A stretch of DNA of 16,438 nucleotides, taken from contig JAGHTR010000055.1 of assembly GCA_018065205.1 (NCBI GenBank), forward strand, positions 1 through 16,438. The letters run 5' to 3'. The position numbers and the translations under genes are program-made. Source of the DNA: Candidatus Colicola caccequi (GTDB lineage: Bacteria; Bacteroidota; Bacteroidia; Bacteroidales; Paludibacteraceae). This document shows positions 6,921 through 14,346 of the stretch, one piece after another; within the stretch, counting starts at the first letter, position 1; the number at the start of each line of letters is the position of its first letter. The notes under the pieces are model-generated. The model was given only the letters and a program-made list of their open reading frames with translations. It did not search any database and was not told where the DNA came from.

Positions 6921-9635
6921 ATGGATTATAACTTCAAAGAGATTGAACAAAAGGCTCAACAGGCTTGGACGAAAGCCAATGCCTATAAAGTGAGCAATAA
7001 GAGTGATAAACAACCTTTCTATGTGCTGGACATGTTCCCTTATCCTTCGGGAGCAGGTCTGCACGTAGGTCATCCGTTAGGGTATATAGCCAGCGACATC
7101 TATGCTCGCTATAAACGTTTACAGGGATTTAATGTACTGCATCCTATGGGATTTGATTCCTATGGATTACCCGCCGAACAATATGCTATTCAAACCGGTC
7201 AGCATCCTGAGGTGACGACGATGAAGAACATCGATCGTTATATCGAACAACTCCAGAAAATAGGTTTCTGCTACGATTGGGATCGCGAAGTCAAAACTTG
7301 TTCGCCGGATTACTATAAATGGACGCAATGGGCTTTTATCCAAATGTTCAATTCCTACTTTGATACAACTACTCAAAAAGCTCGTCCTATCTCCGAACTG
7401 ATTGCTCGCTTTGAGCAAACGGATCCTACGTGGAAGACACTCTCCGAAAAAGAGCAGCAAGAACGATTGATGAACTATCGTATCGCCTACCTAAGTGATA
7501 CCAAGGTAAACTGGTGCCCCGAATTGGGTACGGTGCTTGCTAATGACGAGGTCAGCGAAGGACTCAGTGTGCGCGGGGGCTTCCCCGTGGAGCAACGCGT
7601 GATGCGTCAATGGAGCCTGCGCGTTAGTGCGTACGCAGGACGACTGCTCGAAGGACTGGACCGTTTGGATTGGACCGAATCACTTAAAGAAACACAACGG
7701 AACTGGATTGGACGATCCGAAGGTGCCGAGATGCAGTTTAAGATAAAAGGACAAGACGAGCCATTCACCATCTTTACCACTCGTGCCGATACCGTCTTTG
7801 GCGTTACCTTTATGGTGCTCGCTCCTGAATCCGAGTATGTGGCACGCGTAGTGACTGATGATCATAAGGCGGAGGTAGAGGCTTATCTGGATAGATGCAA
7901 ACATCGTACTGAACGCGAACGTATTGCGGACCGCAAAGTAACCGGTGTCTTTACCGGCAGTTATGCCATCAATCCTCTCACTCATGCTGATATACCTATT
8001 TATATTAGCGATTATGTACTAAGCGGTTATGGCACTGGCGCTATTATGGCTGTGCCGGCACATGATAGCCGAGACTATGCCTTCGCTAAGCATTTCAACT
8101 TACCAATCATTCCATTGATTGAAGGCGCAGATGTGTCCGAACAATCATTCGATGCTAAGGAAGGTAAGATGATGAACTCCGGCTTCCTAAATGGACTGGA
8201 AGTGAAAGACGCTATTGCGCAGATGAAGGAGTATATCACCAATACCGGCATAGGTCGCGTTAAGGTAAATTACCGATTGCGTGATGCTATCTTCTCGCGT
8301 CAACGCTATTGGGGTGAACCCTTCCCTGTTTATTATAAGGATGGTATGCCCTATATGGTGGATGAGAAAGACCTGCCAATCACCCTGCCTGAAGTAACCG
8401 ATTTCAAACCTACCCAAGATGGGCGTCCTCCATTGGGTAATGCTAAGGATTGGACCTATAAAGGTTATCCGCTGGAACTCAACACAATGCCGGGATTTGC
8501 AGGAAGTAGTGCTTACTACTTGCGGTATATGGATAACCATAACGACCAGGCTTTAGTGGATAAAGATGTGAATGCGTATTGGCGTCAAGTCAACCTGTAT
8601 ATAGGTGGCTCCGAACATGCTACCGGCCATCTTATCTATAGCCGTTTTTGGAATAAGTTCCTCTATGATTTAGGCTACGTATGCGAGGATGAACCATTTA
8701 AGAAACTTATCAACCAAGGTATGATACAGGGCCGCTCTAACTTCGTCTATCGTTATATAGGCGAAGGTGCAACCGGTAACCTCTATATCAGTTACAACCT
8801 GATTAATAACCCTGAGTATAAGGACAAAGTGCAACCCATTCACGTGAACGTAAATATCGTTCATAACGACGTGTTGGATATAGATGCTTTCCGTCAATGG
8901 ATGCCGGACTTCAAAAACGCTGAGTTTGTTTTGGAGAATGGTCAGTATATATGCGGTTGGGCGGTTGAGAAAATGTCTAAATCAATGTTCAACGTCGTCA
9001 ATCCGGATGATATGGTAGAACAGTATGGCGCAGATACATTGCGTTTGTATGAGATGTTCCTTGGCCCATTAGAGATGTCTAAACCTTGGGATACCAAAGG
9101 CATCGACGGTGTGCATCGTTTTCTGCGTAAACTATGGAATATGTACGAGAATATGACGGATGGCGAACCTTCCCTCGATGAACTCAAGAGCCTACATAAA
9201 CTGATTAAGAAAATAACGTGGGATATTGAGAACTTCTCATTCAATACCTCTATTCCTGCCTTTATGATAGCCCAAAACGAATTGGCTGCCTTGCATTGCA
9301 CGTCTCGTGCTATTCTCAAACAAGTGGCTATTCTGCTTACTCCGTATGCCCCACATATCGCTGAGGCTATGTGGCAACGCTGTGGAGAGACGTCCTTCGT
9401 TATTGATGCACAATGGCCTGTATGCAACGAGTCCTATCTCGTGGAGGATAGTGTTAAGTACCCCGTGCAATTTAATGGCAAAGTACGCTTCGTCTTGGAG
9501 CAACCTAAGACTGCTACTAAGGAGGAAGTTGAAAAGGCAGTCATGGACAGCCAAGATACGGCTAAGTACCTCAATGGCGCTGCACCTAAGAAAGTCATCG
9601 TCGTACCCGGCCGTATCGTCAATATAGTAATTTAG
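6921..9635 (+). CDS. leuS: Leucyl-tRNA synthetase
   Basis: A class I synthetase that attaches leucine to tRNA-Leu and edits mischarged tRNA. The 904-residue length is within the bacterial-type range. The HIGH-type motif is GLHVGHPLGY (His48, His51) and the KMSKS loop is residues 684-688. The CP1 editing domain shows the threonine-rich TIFTTRAD at 283-290 and GTGAIMAVPAHDSRD at 371-385 with conserved aspartates at 382 and 385, so editing should be active. Residues about 595-680, just before KMSKS, are the leucine-specific domain. The C-terminal anticodon-binding and tail regions end FNGKVRFVLE...VVPGRIVNIVI, as expected. It begins only 2 nt after tkt. The stop codon is the first unit of a short TAG-containing repeat. 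Confidence 0.98.
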   Translation: MDYNFKEIEQKAQQAWTKANAYKVSNKSDKQPFYVLDMFPYPSGAGLHVGHPLGYIASDIYARYKRLQGFNVLHPMGFDSYGLPAEQYAIQTGQHPEVTTMKNIDRYIEQLQKIGFCYDWDREVKTCSPDYYKWTQWAFIQMFNSYFDTTTQKARPISELIARFEQTDPTWKTLSEKEQQERLMNYRIAYLSDTKVNWCPELGTVLANDEVSEGLSVRGGFPVEQRVMRQWSLRVSAYAGRLLEGLDRLDWTESLKETQRNWIGRSEGAEMQFKIKGQDEPFTIFTTRADTVFGVTFMVLAPESEYVARVVTDDHKAEVEAYLDRCKHRTERERIADRKVTGVFTGSYAINPLTHADIPIYISDYVLSGYGTGAIMAVPAHDSRDYAFAKHFNLPIIPLIEGADVSEQSFDAKEGKMMNSGFLNGLEVKDAIAQMKEYITNTGIGRVKVNYRLRDAIFSRQRYWGEPFPVYYKDGMPYMVDEKDLPITLPEVTDFKPTQDGRPPLGNAKDWTYKGYPLELNTMPGFAGSSAYYLRYMDNHNDQALVDKDVNAYWRQVNLYIGGSEHATGHLIYSRFWNKFLYDLGYVCEDEPFKKLINQGMIQGRSNFVYRYIGEGATGNLYISYNLINNPEYKDKVQPIHVNVNIVHNDVLDIDAFRQWMPDFKNAEFVLENGQYICGWAVEKMSKSMFNVVNPDDMVEQYGADTLRLYEMFLGPLEMSKPWDTKGIDGVHRFLRKLWNMYENMTDGEPSLDELKSLHKLIKKITWDIENFSFNTSIPAFMIAQNELAALHCTSRAILKQVAILLTPYAPHIAEAMWQRCGETSFVIDAQWPVCNESYLVEDSVKYPVQFNGKVRFVLEQPKTATKEEVEKAVMDSQDTAKYLNGAAPKKVIVVPGRIVNIVI

Positions 9636-9660
9636 AAAACTAGAAAACTAGATAACTAGC
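9633..9660 (+). repeat. 8-bp tandem repeat with stop codons in all frames
   Basis: Units TAGAAAAC (9633-9640), TAGAAAAC (9641-9648), TAGATAAC (9649-9656) and a partial TAGC (9657-9660) run directly from the leuS stop codon. Because the period is 8, successive TAG triplets fall in all three plus-strand frames. It may be slippage-generated filler. Confidence 0.7.
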
Positions 9661-9687
9661 AAAAAAAAAGAGGCCTTGCGACCTCTT
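9661..9687 (-). terminator. Intrinsic terminator of the tRNA-Lys gene
   Basis: On the minus strand, eight pairs (AAGAGGTC with GGCCTCTT, one G-U) close a GCAA tetraloop and are followed by seven more T (9667 to 9661). The stem starts two bases after the tRNA discriminator. This is a textbook Rho-independent terminator oriented for the tRNA, not for leuS. Confidence 0.9.
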
Positions 9688-9688
9688 G

Positions 9689-9761
9689 TGATCCAGCTGG
9701 GGCTCGAACCCAGGACCCCATCCTTAAAAGGGATGTGCTCTACCTGCTGAGCTACTGAATC
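9689..9761 (-). tRNA. tRNA-Lys (anticodon TTT)
   Basis: The 73-nt minus-strand sequence folds as a complete cloverleaf. The acceptor stem GATTCAG pairs with CTGGATC (one G-U). The D-arm is GCTC/GAGC, the anticodon arm CATCC/GGATG with loop CTTTTAA (anticodon TTT, for AAA and AAG), and the T-arm CTGGG/CCCAG with loop TTCGAGC. The discriminator is A at 9689. The 3' CCA is not encoded (CAA follows), so CCA must be added after transcription. It is convergent to leuS and divergent from ispG, with its own promoter and terminator. Confidence 0.97.
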
Positions 9762-9786
9762 ATGCTTTGTTTCTCAAAAGCGGCTG

Positions 9787-9818
9787 CAAAAGTACAAAAA
9801 AAAAATGAACTGACCAAA
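9787..9818 (-). promoter_or_regulatory. Bacteroidota-type promoter for tRNA-Lys
   Basis: On the minus strand, TTTG (9818 to 9815), a 20-nt spacer and TACTTTTG (9794 to 9787) match the consensus exactly. The start is predicted near 9781, giving a pre-tRNA 5' leader of about 20 nt. The spacer closely resembles that of the promoter at 857-888. Confidence 0.8.
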
Positions 9819-9874
9819 TTTTTAGGCAAAAAAAACGAAAAATTTGCATAAAATAAGTGTTTTTACGATAAAAA

Positions 9875-11236
9875 ATGAATATTTCACTCAAATATGCCCG
9901 CCGAAAAACCTCTACAACGAGGGTAGGTAATTTGTCTATCGGTTCCGATTTTCCAATCCGGATTCAGACCATGGCCAATACATCTACCAACGATATTGAG
10001 GCTTCTGTAAGTCAAGCCCTGCTATGCCAACAAGCCGGAGCTGAATTGTTCCGATTTACTACACAAGGTATGCGCGAGGTGGAGTCATTGCAGCAAATTC
10101 ACACGCAACTGAATAGCGCCATGCCTCTTGTTGCCGATATCCATTTTCGCTCCGATGTGGCGGACGCTGCGGCTCAAGTAGTGGAAAAAGTGCGTATCAA
10201 TCCTGGAAACTATGCAGCCGACCCTGTCGCGATGAGAGAACGTTTTGTCCATTTGCTGGATATATGCAAAGCCCATCATACCGCTATTCGTATCGGTGTT
10301 AACCATGGCTCGTTATCCAAACGCATTATGGAGCAATATGGCGATACACCCGAAGGAATGGTGGCATCGTGCATGGAGTTCCTGCGTATCGCTGTAGAAC
10401 AGCAATTCATGGATATCGTGTTGAGCATCAAAGCCTCTAATACACGCATCATGGTGGATACCGTACGCCTGCTGGTCCAAACAATGGATGCCGAAAATAT
10501 GCATTTCCCCATCCATTTAGGTGTTACTGAGGCTGGCGAAGGTGAGGATGGACGTATCAAATCAGCGGTGGGTATAGGTGCATTATTAGCCGAGGGAATA
10601 GGGGATACGATCCGTGTATCGCTATCCGAACAACCTGAGGCAGAAATACCGGTGGCACAGGCGTTAGTGGACTATTTTGCTGACCCCGATTCACCACGCT
10701 ATGACGAAAGTAATATCATCTGTTTTGACGAAGTCAAACACTCGATTTTCTACTATACGAACGTGGCTGATTGGAATCTGTTCCAATTGCATGCTGCTGC
10801 CGAGATTGGACGACTGCTGTGGCAGTTTAATGTGAAACGTGTGGACCTACTCAATCCTAACTTTATGACGGACCAATTGGAGGTTCTCGCTCAAAATATA
10901 TTACAAGCCGCCGGAATAGCACGCTTTAAGACGGAGTTCGTTAGTTGCCCGGGATGCGGCCGCACTATGTTTAATCTTCAACAAACAGTGGCTGATATCA
11001 AGAATGCCATGTCTCAAAATGCGCGGTTCTTTATGAGGAAATACCCGAAGATTGCCGTGATGGGATGCATCGTGAATGGACCCGGCGAAATGGCGGATGC
11101 CGACTATGGTTATGTGGGTGCCGGACGCGACCGTGTTTCCCTCTATCGAGGTAAGGAATGTGTGCTTAAAAATATACCTCAGGAACAGGCTGTGGAACAA
11201 CTCATCAACCTCATTCGCTCAGATATGCAATTATAA
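9875..11236 (+). CDS. ispG: 4-hydroxy-3-methylbut-2-enyl diphosphate synthase (flavodoxin/ferredoxin), intermediate-length form
   Basis: An iron-sulfur enzyme of the MEP pathway that reductively converts MEcPP to HMBPP for isoprenoid synthesis. The N-terminal TIM barrel shows IRIQTMANTSTNDI, EKVRINPGNY, GVNHGSLSKRI, SIKASNT and HLGVTEAGEGEDGRIKSAVGIG. The [4Fe-4S] ligands are Cys358, Cys361 (SCPGCGRT) and Cys398 (MGCIVNGPGE), with the catalytic Glu405. All key residues are present, so it should be active. At 453 residues it lies between the short form (about 370) and the large Bacteroidota/plant form (about 600). The insert between barrel and cluster domains (about 268-350) is much shorter than usual for this phylum. 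The ATG at 9875 gives the expected N-terminus. pfp follows after 28 nt. Confidence 0.96.
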   Translation: MNISLKYARRKTSTTRVGNLSIGSDFPIRIQTMANTSTNDIEASVSQALLCQQAGAELFRFTTQGMREVESLQQIHTQLNSAMPLVADIHFRSDVADAAAQVVEKVRINPGNYAADPVAMRERFVHLLDICKAHHTAIRIGVNHGSLSKRIMEQYGDTPEGMVASCMEFLRIAVEQQFMDIVLSIKASNTRIMVDTVRLLVQTMDAENMHFPIHLGVTEAGEGEDGRIKSAVGIGALLAEGIGDTIRVSLSEQPEAEIPVAQALVDYFADPDSPRYDESNIICFDEVKHSIFYYTNVADWNLFQLHAAAEIGRLLWQFNVKRVDLLNPNFMTDQLEVLAQNILQAAGIARFKTEFVSCPGCGRTMFNLQQTVADIKNAMSQNARFFMRKYPKIAVMGCIVNGPGEMADADYGYVGAGRDRVSLYRGKECVLKNIPQEQAVEQLINLIRSDMQL

Positions 11237-11264
11237 ATTACAAATTACAAATAACCAATTACAA
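11230..11264 (+). repeat. Heptamer array filling the ispG-pfp spacer
   Basis: Five consecutive 7-mers of pattern ATnAnnA occur: ATTATAA (including the ispG stop), ATTACAA, ATTACAA, ATAACCA and ATTACAA. The last is flush with the pfp ATG at 11265. The whole 28-nt spacer is repeat, with nothing else in it. A second array of the same kind precedes the gene at 14997. Confidence 0.8.
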
Positions 11265-12914
11265 ATGAAAAAAAGTCCTTTACAGATTGCTCGTCAATCG
11301 TATCAACCCAAGATGCCTACTGCACTTCTTGGACAAGTCGTTTTAAGGGAAGGTCAGGCTACTCAATCCGTAGCCGATCAAGAAGAGATTAAGGCACTCT
11401 TCCCCAATACGTATGGTATGCCTGTTATTACGTTAGATGCTGCTGCCAATAGCCATCGTGCTTCTGAACCCGTCAATGTGGGTGTTATCCTGAGTGGCGG
11501 TCAGGCTCCTGGCGGACACAACGTTATCTGTGGCTTATTTGATGGCCTCAAGAAAATCAACCCCGAAAATAAACTCTATGGTTTCTTAGGCGGACCAAGC
11601 GGGTTGGTAGAAGGTAGATATCAGGAATTGACGGCAGATATTATTGACGAATACCGTAATACCGGTGGATTTGATATTATAGGTTCCGGTCGCACCAAAC
11701 TCGAGGAAGAATGGCAGTTTGACAAAGGTATTGAAGTATGCAAACAATTAAACGTTAAAGCCATCGTTATCATTGGTGGTGACGACTCCAATACGAACGC
11801 TTGTGTGCTCGCTGAGTACTACCTCCAGAAAAAAACCGGCATCCAAGTCATCGGCTGCCCAAAGACCATTGATGGTGACCTCAAGAATGAGATGATTGAG
11901 ACTTCCTTCGGTTTTGATACCGCTTGTAAGGTGTATAGTGAATTGATTGGTAACATCCAACGCGATGCTAACTCTGCTAAGAAATACTGGCACTTCATTC
12001 GTCTGATGGGACGTAGTGCCAGCCATATCGCTCTTGAATGTGCGCTGCAGAGCCAACCTAATATCTGTATCATATCGGAGGAAGTAGAGGCTAAGAATCA
12101 GACCCTCCAGGATATCGTTAATCAGATTGCTAAAGTGGTGGCTGCTCGTGCTGCTGCCGGACAGAACTTCGGTACCGTACTCATTCCCGAAGGACTGATT
12201 GAGTTTATCCCCGCCATGCGTCGTCTGATCCAAGAACTCAATGACTTGCTCGCTAATAACGATGAGTTCGTCGCTATGGAAGGTGATGATGCTAAACGTG
12301 AGTATATCAAGACCATGCTTACTCCGATGTCCTGCGAACTCTATCGCTCGCTGCCTAAGGCCATCGCTAAGCAACTCACTATGGATCGTGACCCTCACGG
12401 AAACGTACAGGTCAGCCTGATTGAGACGGAGAAACTGCTCATCGAAATGGTAGGTAAGAAACTCGCTCAAATGAAAGGTGCCGGATCGTATGTAGGTAAG
12501 TTCTCTACCCAGCATCACTTCTTCGGTTATGAAGGACGTTGCGCTATCCCATCTAACTTTGATGCCGATTATTGCTATAGTCTTGGTCAAACGGCTACCC
12601 AACTCATTGTTGCCGGTAAGTCCGGATATATGGCTGTGGTTCGTAACCTGACTGCTCCTGCTGCTGAATGGATCGCAGGTGGTGTGCCTATCACTATGAT
12701 GATGAATATGGAGAAACGCAATGGTAAGATGAAACCTGTTATCCAAAAGGCTTTGGTGGACCTCAATGGTAAGCCGTTTAAGTATTTGGAGGCACATCGT
12801 GGCGATTGGGCTTCTGCTGATTCGAAATATGTGTACCCCGGACCTATTCAGTACTACGGTCCTACCGAGGTATGTGACCAACCTACTCGTACCCTCTTGT
12901 TAGAGAATGCGTAA
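11265..12914 (+). CDS. pfp: Diphosphate--fructose-6-phosphate 1-phosphotransferase
   Basis: A reversible glycolytic enzyme using pyrophosphate instead of ATP to phosphorylate fructose 6-phosphate; cytosolic. From ATG 11265 it is 549 residues, the long (plant beta-subunit-like) PFP class. Motifs in order: GVILSGGQAPGGHN (73-86), GFLGGPSGL (106-114), GGDDSNTNA (171-179), PKTIDGDL (199-206), SFGFDTA and MGRSASHIALECA (248-260). Asp174 after GGD and Lys200 before TIDGD are the signature of PPi rather than ATP use. The frame is open further upstream to 11076, but that part overlaps ispG and crosses the heptamer array, so the ATG at 11265 is the start. The last 8 nt overlap the next gene. Confidence 0.96.
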   Translation: MKKSPLQIARQSYQPKMPTALLGQVVLREGQATQSVADQEEIKALFPNTYGMPVITLDAAANSHRASEPVNVGVILSGGQAPGGHNVICGLFDGLKKINPENKLYGFLGGPSGLVEGRYQELTADIIDEYRNTGGFDIIGSGRTKLEEEWQFDKGIEVCKQLNVKAIVIIGGDDSNTNACVLAEYYLQKKTGIQVIGCPKTIDGDLKNEMIETSFGFDTACKVYSELIGNIQRDANSAKKYWHFIRLMGRSASHIALECALQSQPNICIISEEVEAKNQTLQDIVNQIAKVVAARAAAGQNFGTVLIPEGLIEFIPAMRRLIQELNDLLANNDEFVAMEGDDAKREYIKTMLTPMSCELYRSLPKAIAKQLTMDRDPHGNVQVSLIETEKLLIEMVGKKLAQMKGAGSYVGKFSTQHHFFGYEGRCAIPSNFDADYCYSLGQTATQLIVAGKSGYMAVVRNLTAPAAEWIAGGVPITMMMNMEKRNGKMKPVIQKALVDLNGKPFKYLEAHRGDWASADSKYVYPGPIQYYGPTEVCDQPTRTLLLENA

Positions 12915-13623
12915 GCTAATCTTCTCTATTATGCTACTCGTCGCTCAATTGGCTTTCTGCCAGTTCAGCGATGAGCAGTTATATATGGCATATATGTCCT
13001 CCGACCTCTCGCTATGGGGACAGTATATCGATGCCCAGGATTGGAATACAATGTCTCATCCTCAACGCTTGCGTCTTATCAATTATGAATATGGTTATAT
13101 ACCTGTGTTGGCGGACCAAAACCGTATGGAGGAGGCTGCGCATTACTTGCAACAGTTTAATAACCATCTTAGCCAAGAACAGTCGTACTTGCCTAAGGCT
13201 ACGTATATCGCCTATCGCTCTGCCTCTCACGCGTATGCGTATTTATTAGATAAGAGTAAGATTTTTTCCGAAGGTATGCAGTCCTTCAAAACCGCTAAAC
13301 AGGCTCTGCTTTCGGACCCTAATAACCCCATTGCATTAACCCTAAAAGGCAATGTGGACTTTTATGCACCTAAACTATTTGGCGGGGATAAGAAACAAGC
13401 CATGGAACTGTTTTTACAGGCTGAGTCTATCATGTTGCGCGATACGGCTTTCCGTTATCTATGGAACTTACCGGCTATTCAGTTATGTATTGCGCAGTGT
13501 TACGAAAAATCAGGGGATATCCCTGCTGCTATTCGTCAAGCCGAAAAAACCTTGCAGCAGCACCCGCATTTCATCTATATCCGGCAAACGTATTTGCCAC
13601 AACTCAAACGTCGCAATGAATGA
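12907..13623 (+). CDS. Secreted TPR-like hypothetical protein
   Basis: The 238-residue product has an N-terminal signal peptide (MRKLIFSIMLLVAQLAFC, cleavage near QF). A helical mature domain contains TPR-like pairs: DQNRMEEAAHYLQQFNNHL around 68-90, MQSFKTAKQALLSDPNNPIAL around 123-145, and a clear repeat CIAQCYEKSGDIPAAIRQAEKTLQQHP around 193-220. It probably acts in the periplasm or at the membrane as a binding scaffold; the specific role is unknown. The central part (LKGNVDFYAPKLFGGDKKQAMELF) resembles a conserved Bacteroidales motif I cannot name. Both ends overlap neighbours by exactly 8 nt (ATGCGTAA with pfp, ATGAATGA with menG), implying translational coupling. Confidence 0.85.
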   Translation: MRKLIFSIMLLVAQLAFCQFSDEQLYMAYMSSDLSLWGQYIDAQDWNTMSHPQRLRLINYEYGYIPVLADQNRMEEAAHYLQQFNNHLSQEQSYLPKATYIAYRSASHAYAYLLDKSKIFSEGMQSFKTAKQALLSDPNNPIALTLKGNVDFYAPKLFGGDKKQAMELFLQAESIMLRDTAFRYLWNLPAIQLCIAQCYEKSGDIPAAIRQAEKTLQQHPHFIYIRQTYLPQLKRRNE

Positions 13624-14335
13624 AAAACAAAATATAGGCACTTTCTTTGATGGCATAGCCGCTACGTATGATCCGCTCAATCATTTGCTCTCGCTTAACG
13701 AGGACCGCCGCTGGCGGAAAGTGGCAGTCAAGGGAATGCAACCCTCTAATCATGTGCTGGATGTGGCAATCGGTACGGCTGACCTTACGCTCGCTCTACT
13801 TAAACACCATAAAGCCAATCGTATAACCGGTATTGATTTGAGTACCGAGATGATGGCGATTGGTAAAACTAAGGTGGAGCAACATCATTGGTCCGACCGA
13901 GTCTCTTTTATGCAGGCCAGCGCTTTAGATATGCCCTTTGAATCGCATACTTTTGATGCTGTTACCTGCTCCTATGGGGTTCGCAATTTCTCGGACTTGG
14001 ATAAGGGCTTGCGTGAGATGTATCGGGTACTCAAACCCAATGGCGAACTGATGATTCTGGAGTTCTCTTATCCGTCTAATCGATTGATGGCGTGGTGTTA
14101 TGATTTGTATTTCTCCCATGTCATGCCGTTTGTGGGACGTGTGTTAAGCCGTAATCGCACGGCGTATAATTACCTCAATCATTCGGTTAAACATTTTATT
14201 TGGGGCGAACAGATGTGCCAACACCTGCGGGATGCCGGTTTCAACCAAGTCCAAGCCCAAACACTATCTTTTGGAATAACTACTATCTATCGCGCAACAA
14301 AAGTGCTTCCGAGCACTTCAGTAAAAAACAATTAA
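13616..14335 (+). CDS. menG: Demethylmenaquinone methyltransferase (MenG/UbiE)
   Basis: A SAM-dependent methyltransferase performing the last step of menaquinone synthesis at the cytosolic membrane face. The 239-residue product carries SAM motif I VLDVAIGTADLTLALL (47-62), the acidic residue Asp74 in GIDLS, and motif II-like FDAVTCSYGVRNFSDLDKGL (113-132). It also has the family-typical MYRVLKPNGELMILEFSYP (135-153) and AYNYLNHSVKHF...ALL C-terminal features. The frame extends upstream to 13352, but that part lies within the TPR-like gene; MNEKQNIGTFFDGIAATYD is the normal N-terminus. As no ubiquinone genes are seen and Bacteroidota use menaquinone, the substrate is demethylmenaquinone by inference. 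The nitroreductase starts 11 nt later. Confidence 0.94.
   Translation: MNEKQNIGTFFDGIAATYDPLNHLLSLNEDRRWRKVAVKGMQPSNHVLDVAIGTADLTLALLKHHKANRITGIDLSTEMMAIGKTKVEQHHWSDRVSFMQASALDMPFESHTFDAVTCSYGVRNFSDLDKGLREMYRVLKPNGELMILEFSYPSNRLMAWCYDLYFSHVMPFVGRVLSRNRTAYNYLNHSVKHFIWGEQMCQHLRDAGFNQVQAQTLSFGITTIYRATKVLPSTSVKNN
14301..14318 (+). terminator. Hairpin at the 3' end of menG
   Basis: AAGTGCT (14301-14307) pairs perfectly with AGCACTT (14312-14318) around a UCCG loop of the stable UNCG class. It lies in the last codons of menG. An A-rich stretch, not a U-run, follows, so strong termination is unlikely; it may be a pause or a processing barrier before the nitroreductase gene. Confidence 0.35.
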
Positions 14336-14346
14336 ATTTTATTATT

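Noticed and set aside
8942..9427. 161-codon minus-strand frame inside leuS
   Set aside because: Antisense to the conserved LeuRS C-terminal half, no recognisable protein features and no promoter.
9689..9818. tRNA-Lys as an integration site with an attached island
   Set aside because: No integrase gene and no repeat of the tRNA 3' end is visible in the window; flanking genes are core metabolism.
11076..11264. 63-residue N-terminal extension of pfp
   Set aside because: It overlaps ispG in another frame and crosses the heptamer array; PFP homology begins at the ATG at 11265.
11748..12881. 377-codon open frame on the minus strand, opposite pfp
   Set aside because: It lies entirely antisense to a complete, motif-bearing pfp. 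Its predicted protein is His/Ser/Thr/Arg-rich without domain or signal, as expected from the codon bias of the real gene.
13352..13615. N-terminal extension of menG
   Set aside because: It lies inside the TPR-like gene, and the MenG family N-terminus starts at 13616.
14200..14346. N-terminal extension of the nitroreductase
   Set aside because: It overlaps the end of menG in another frame; the lipoprotein signal begins at 14347.
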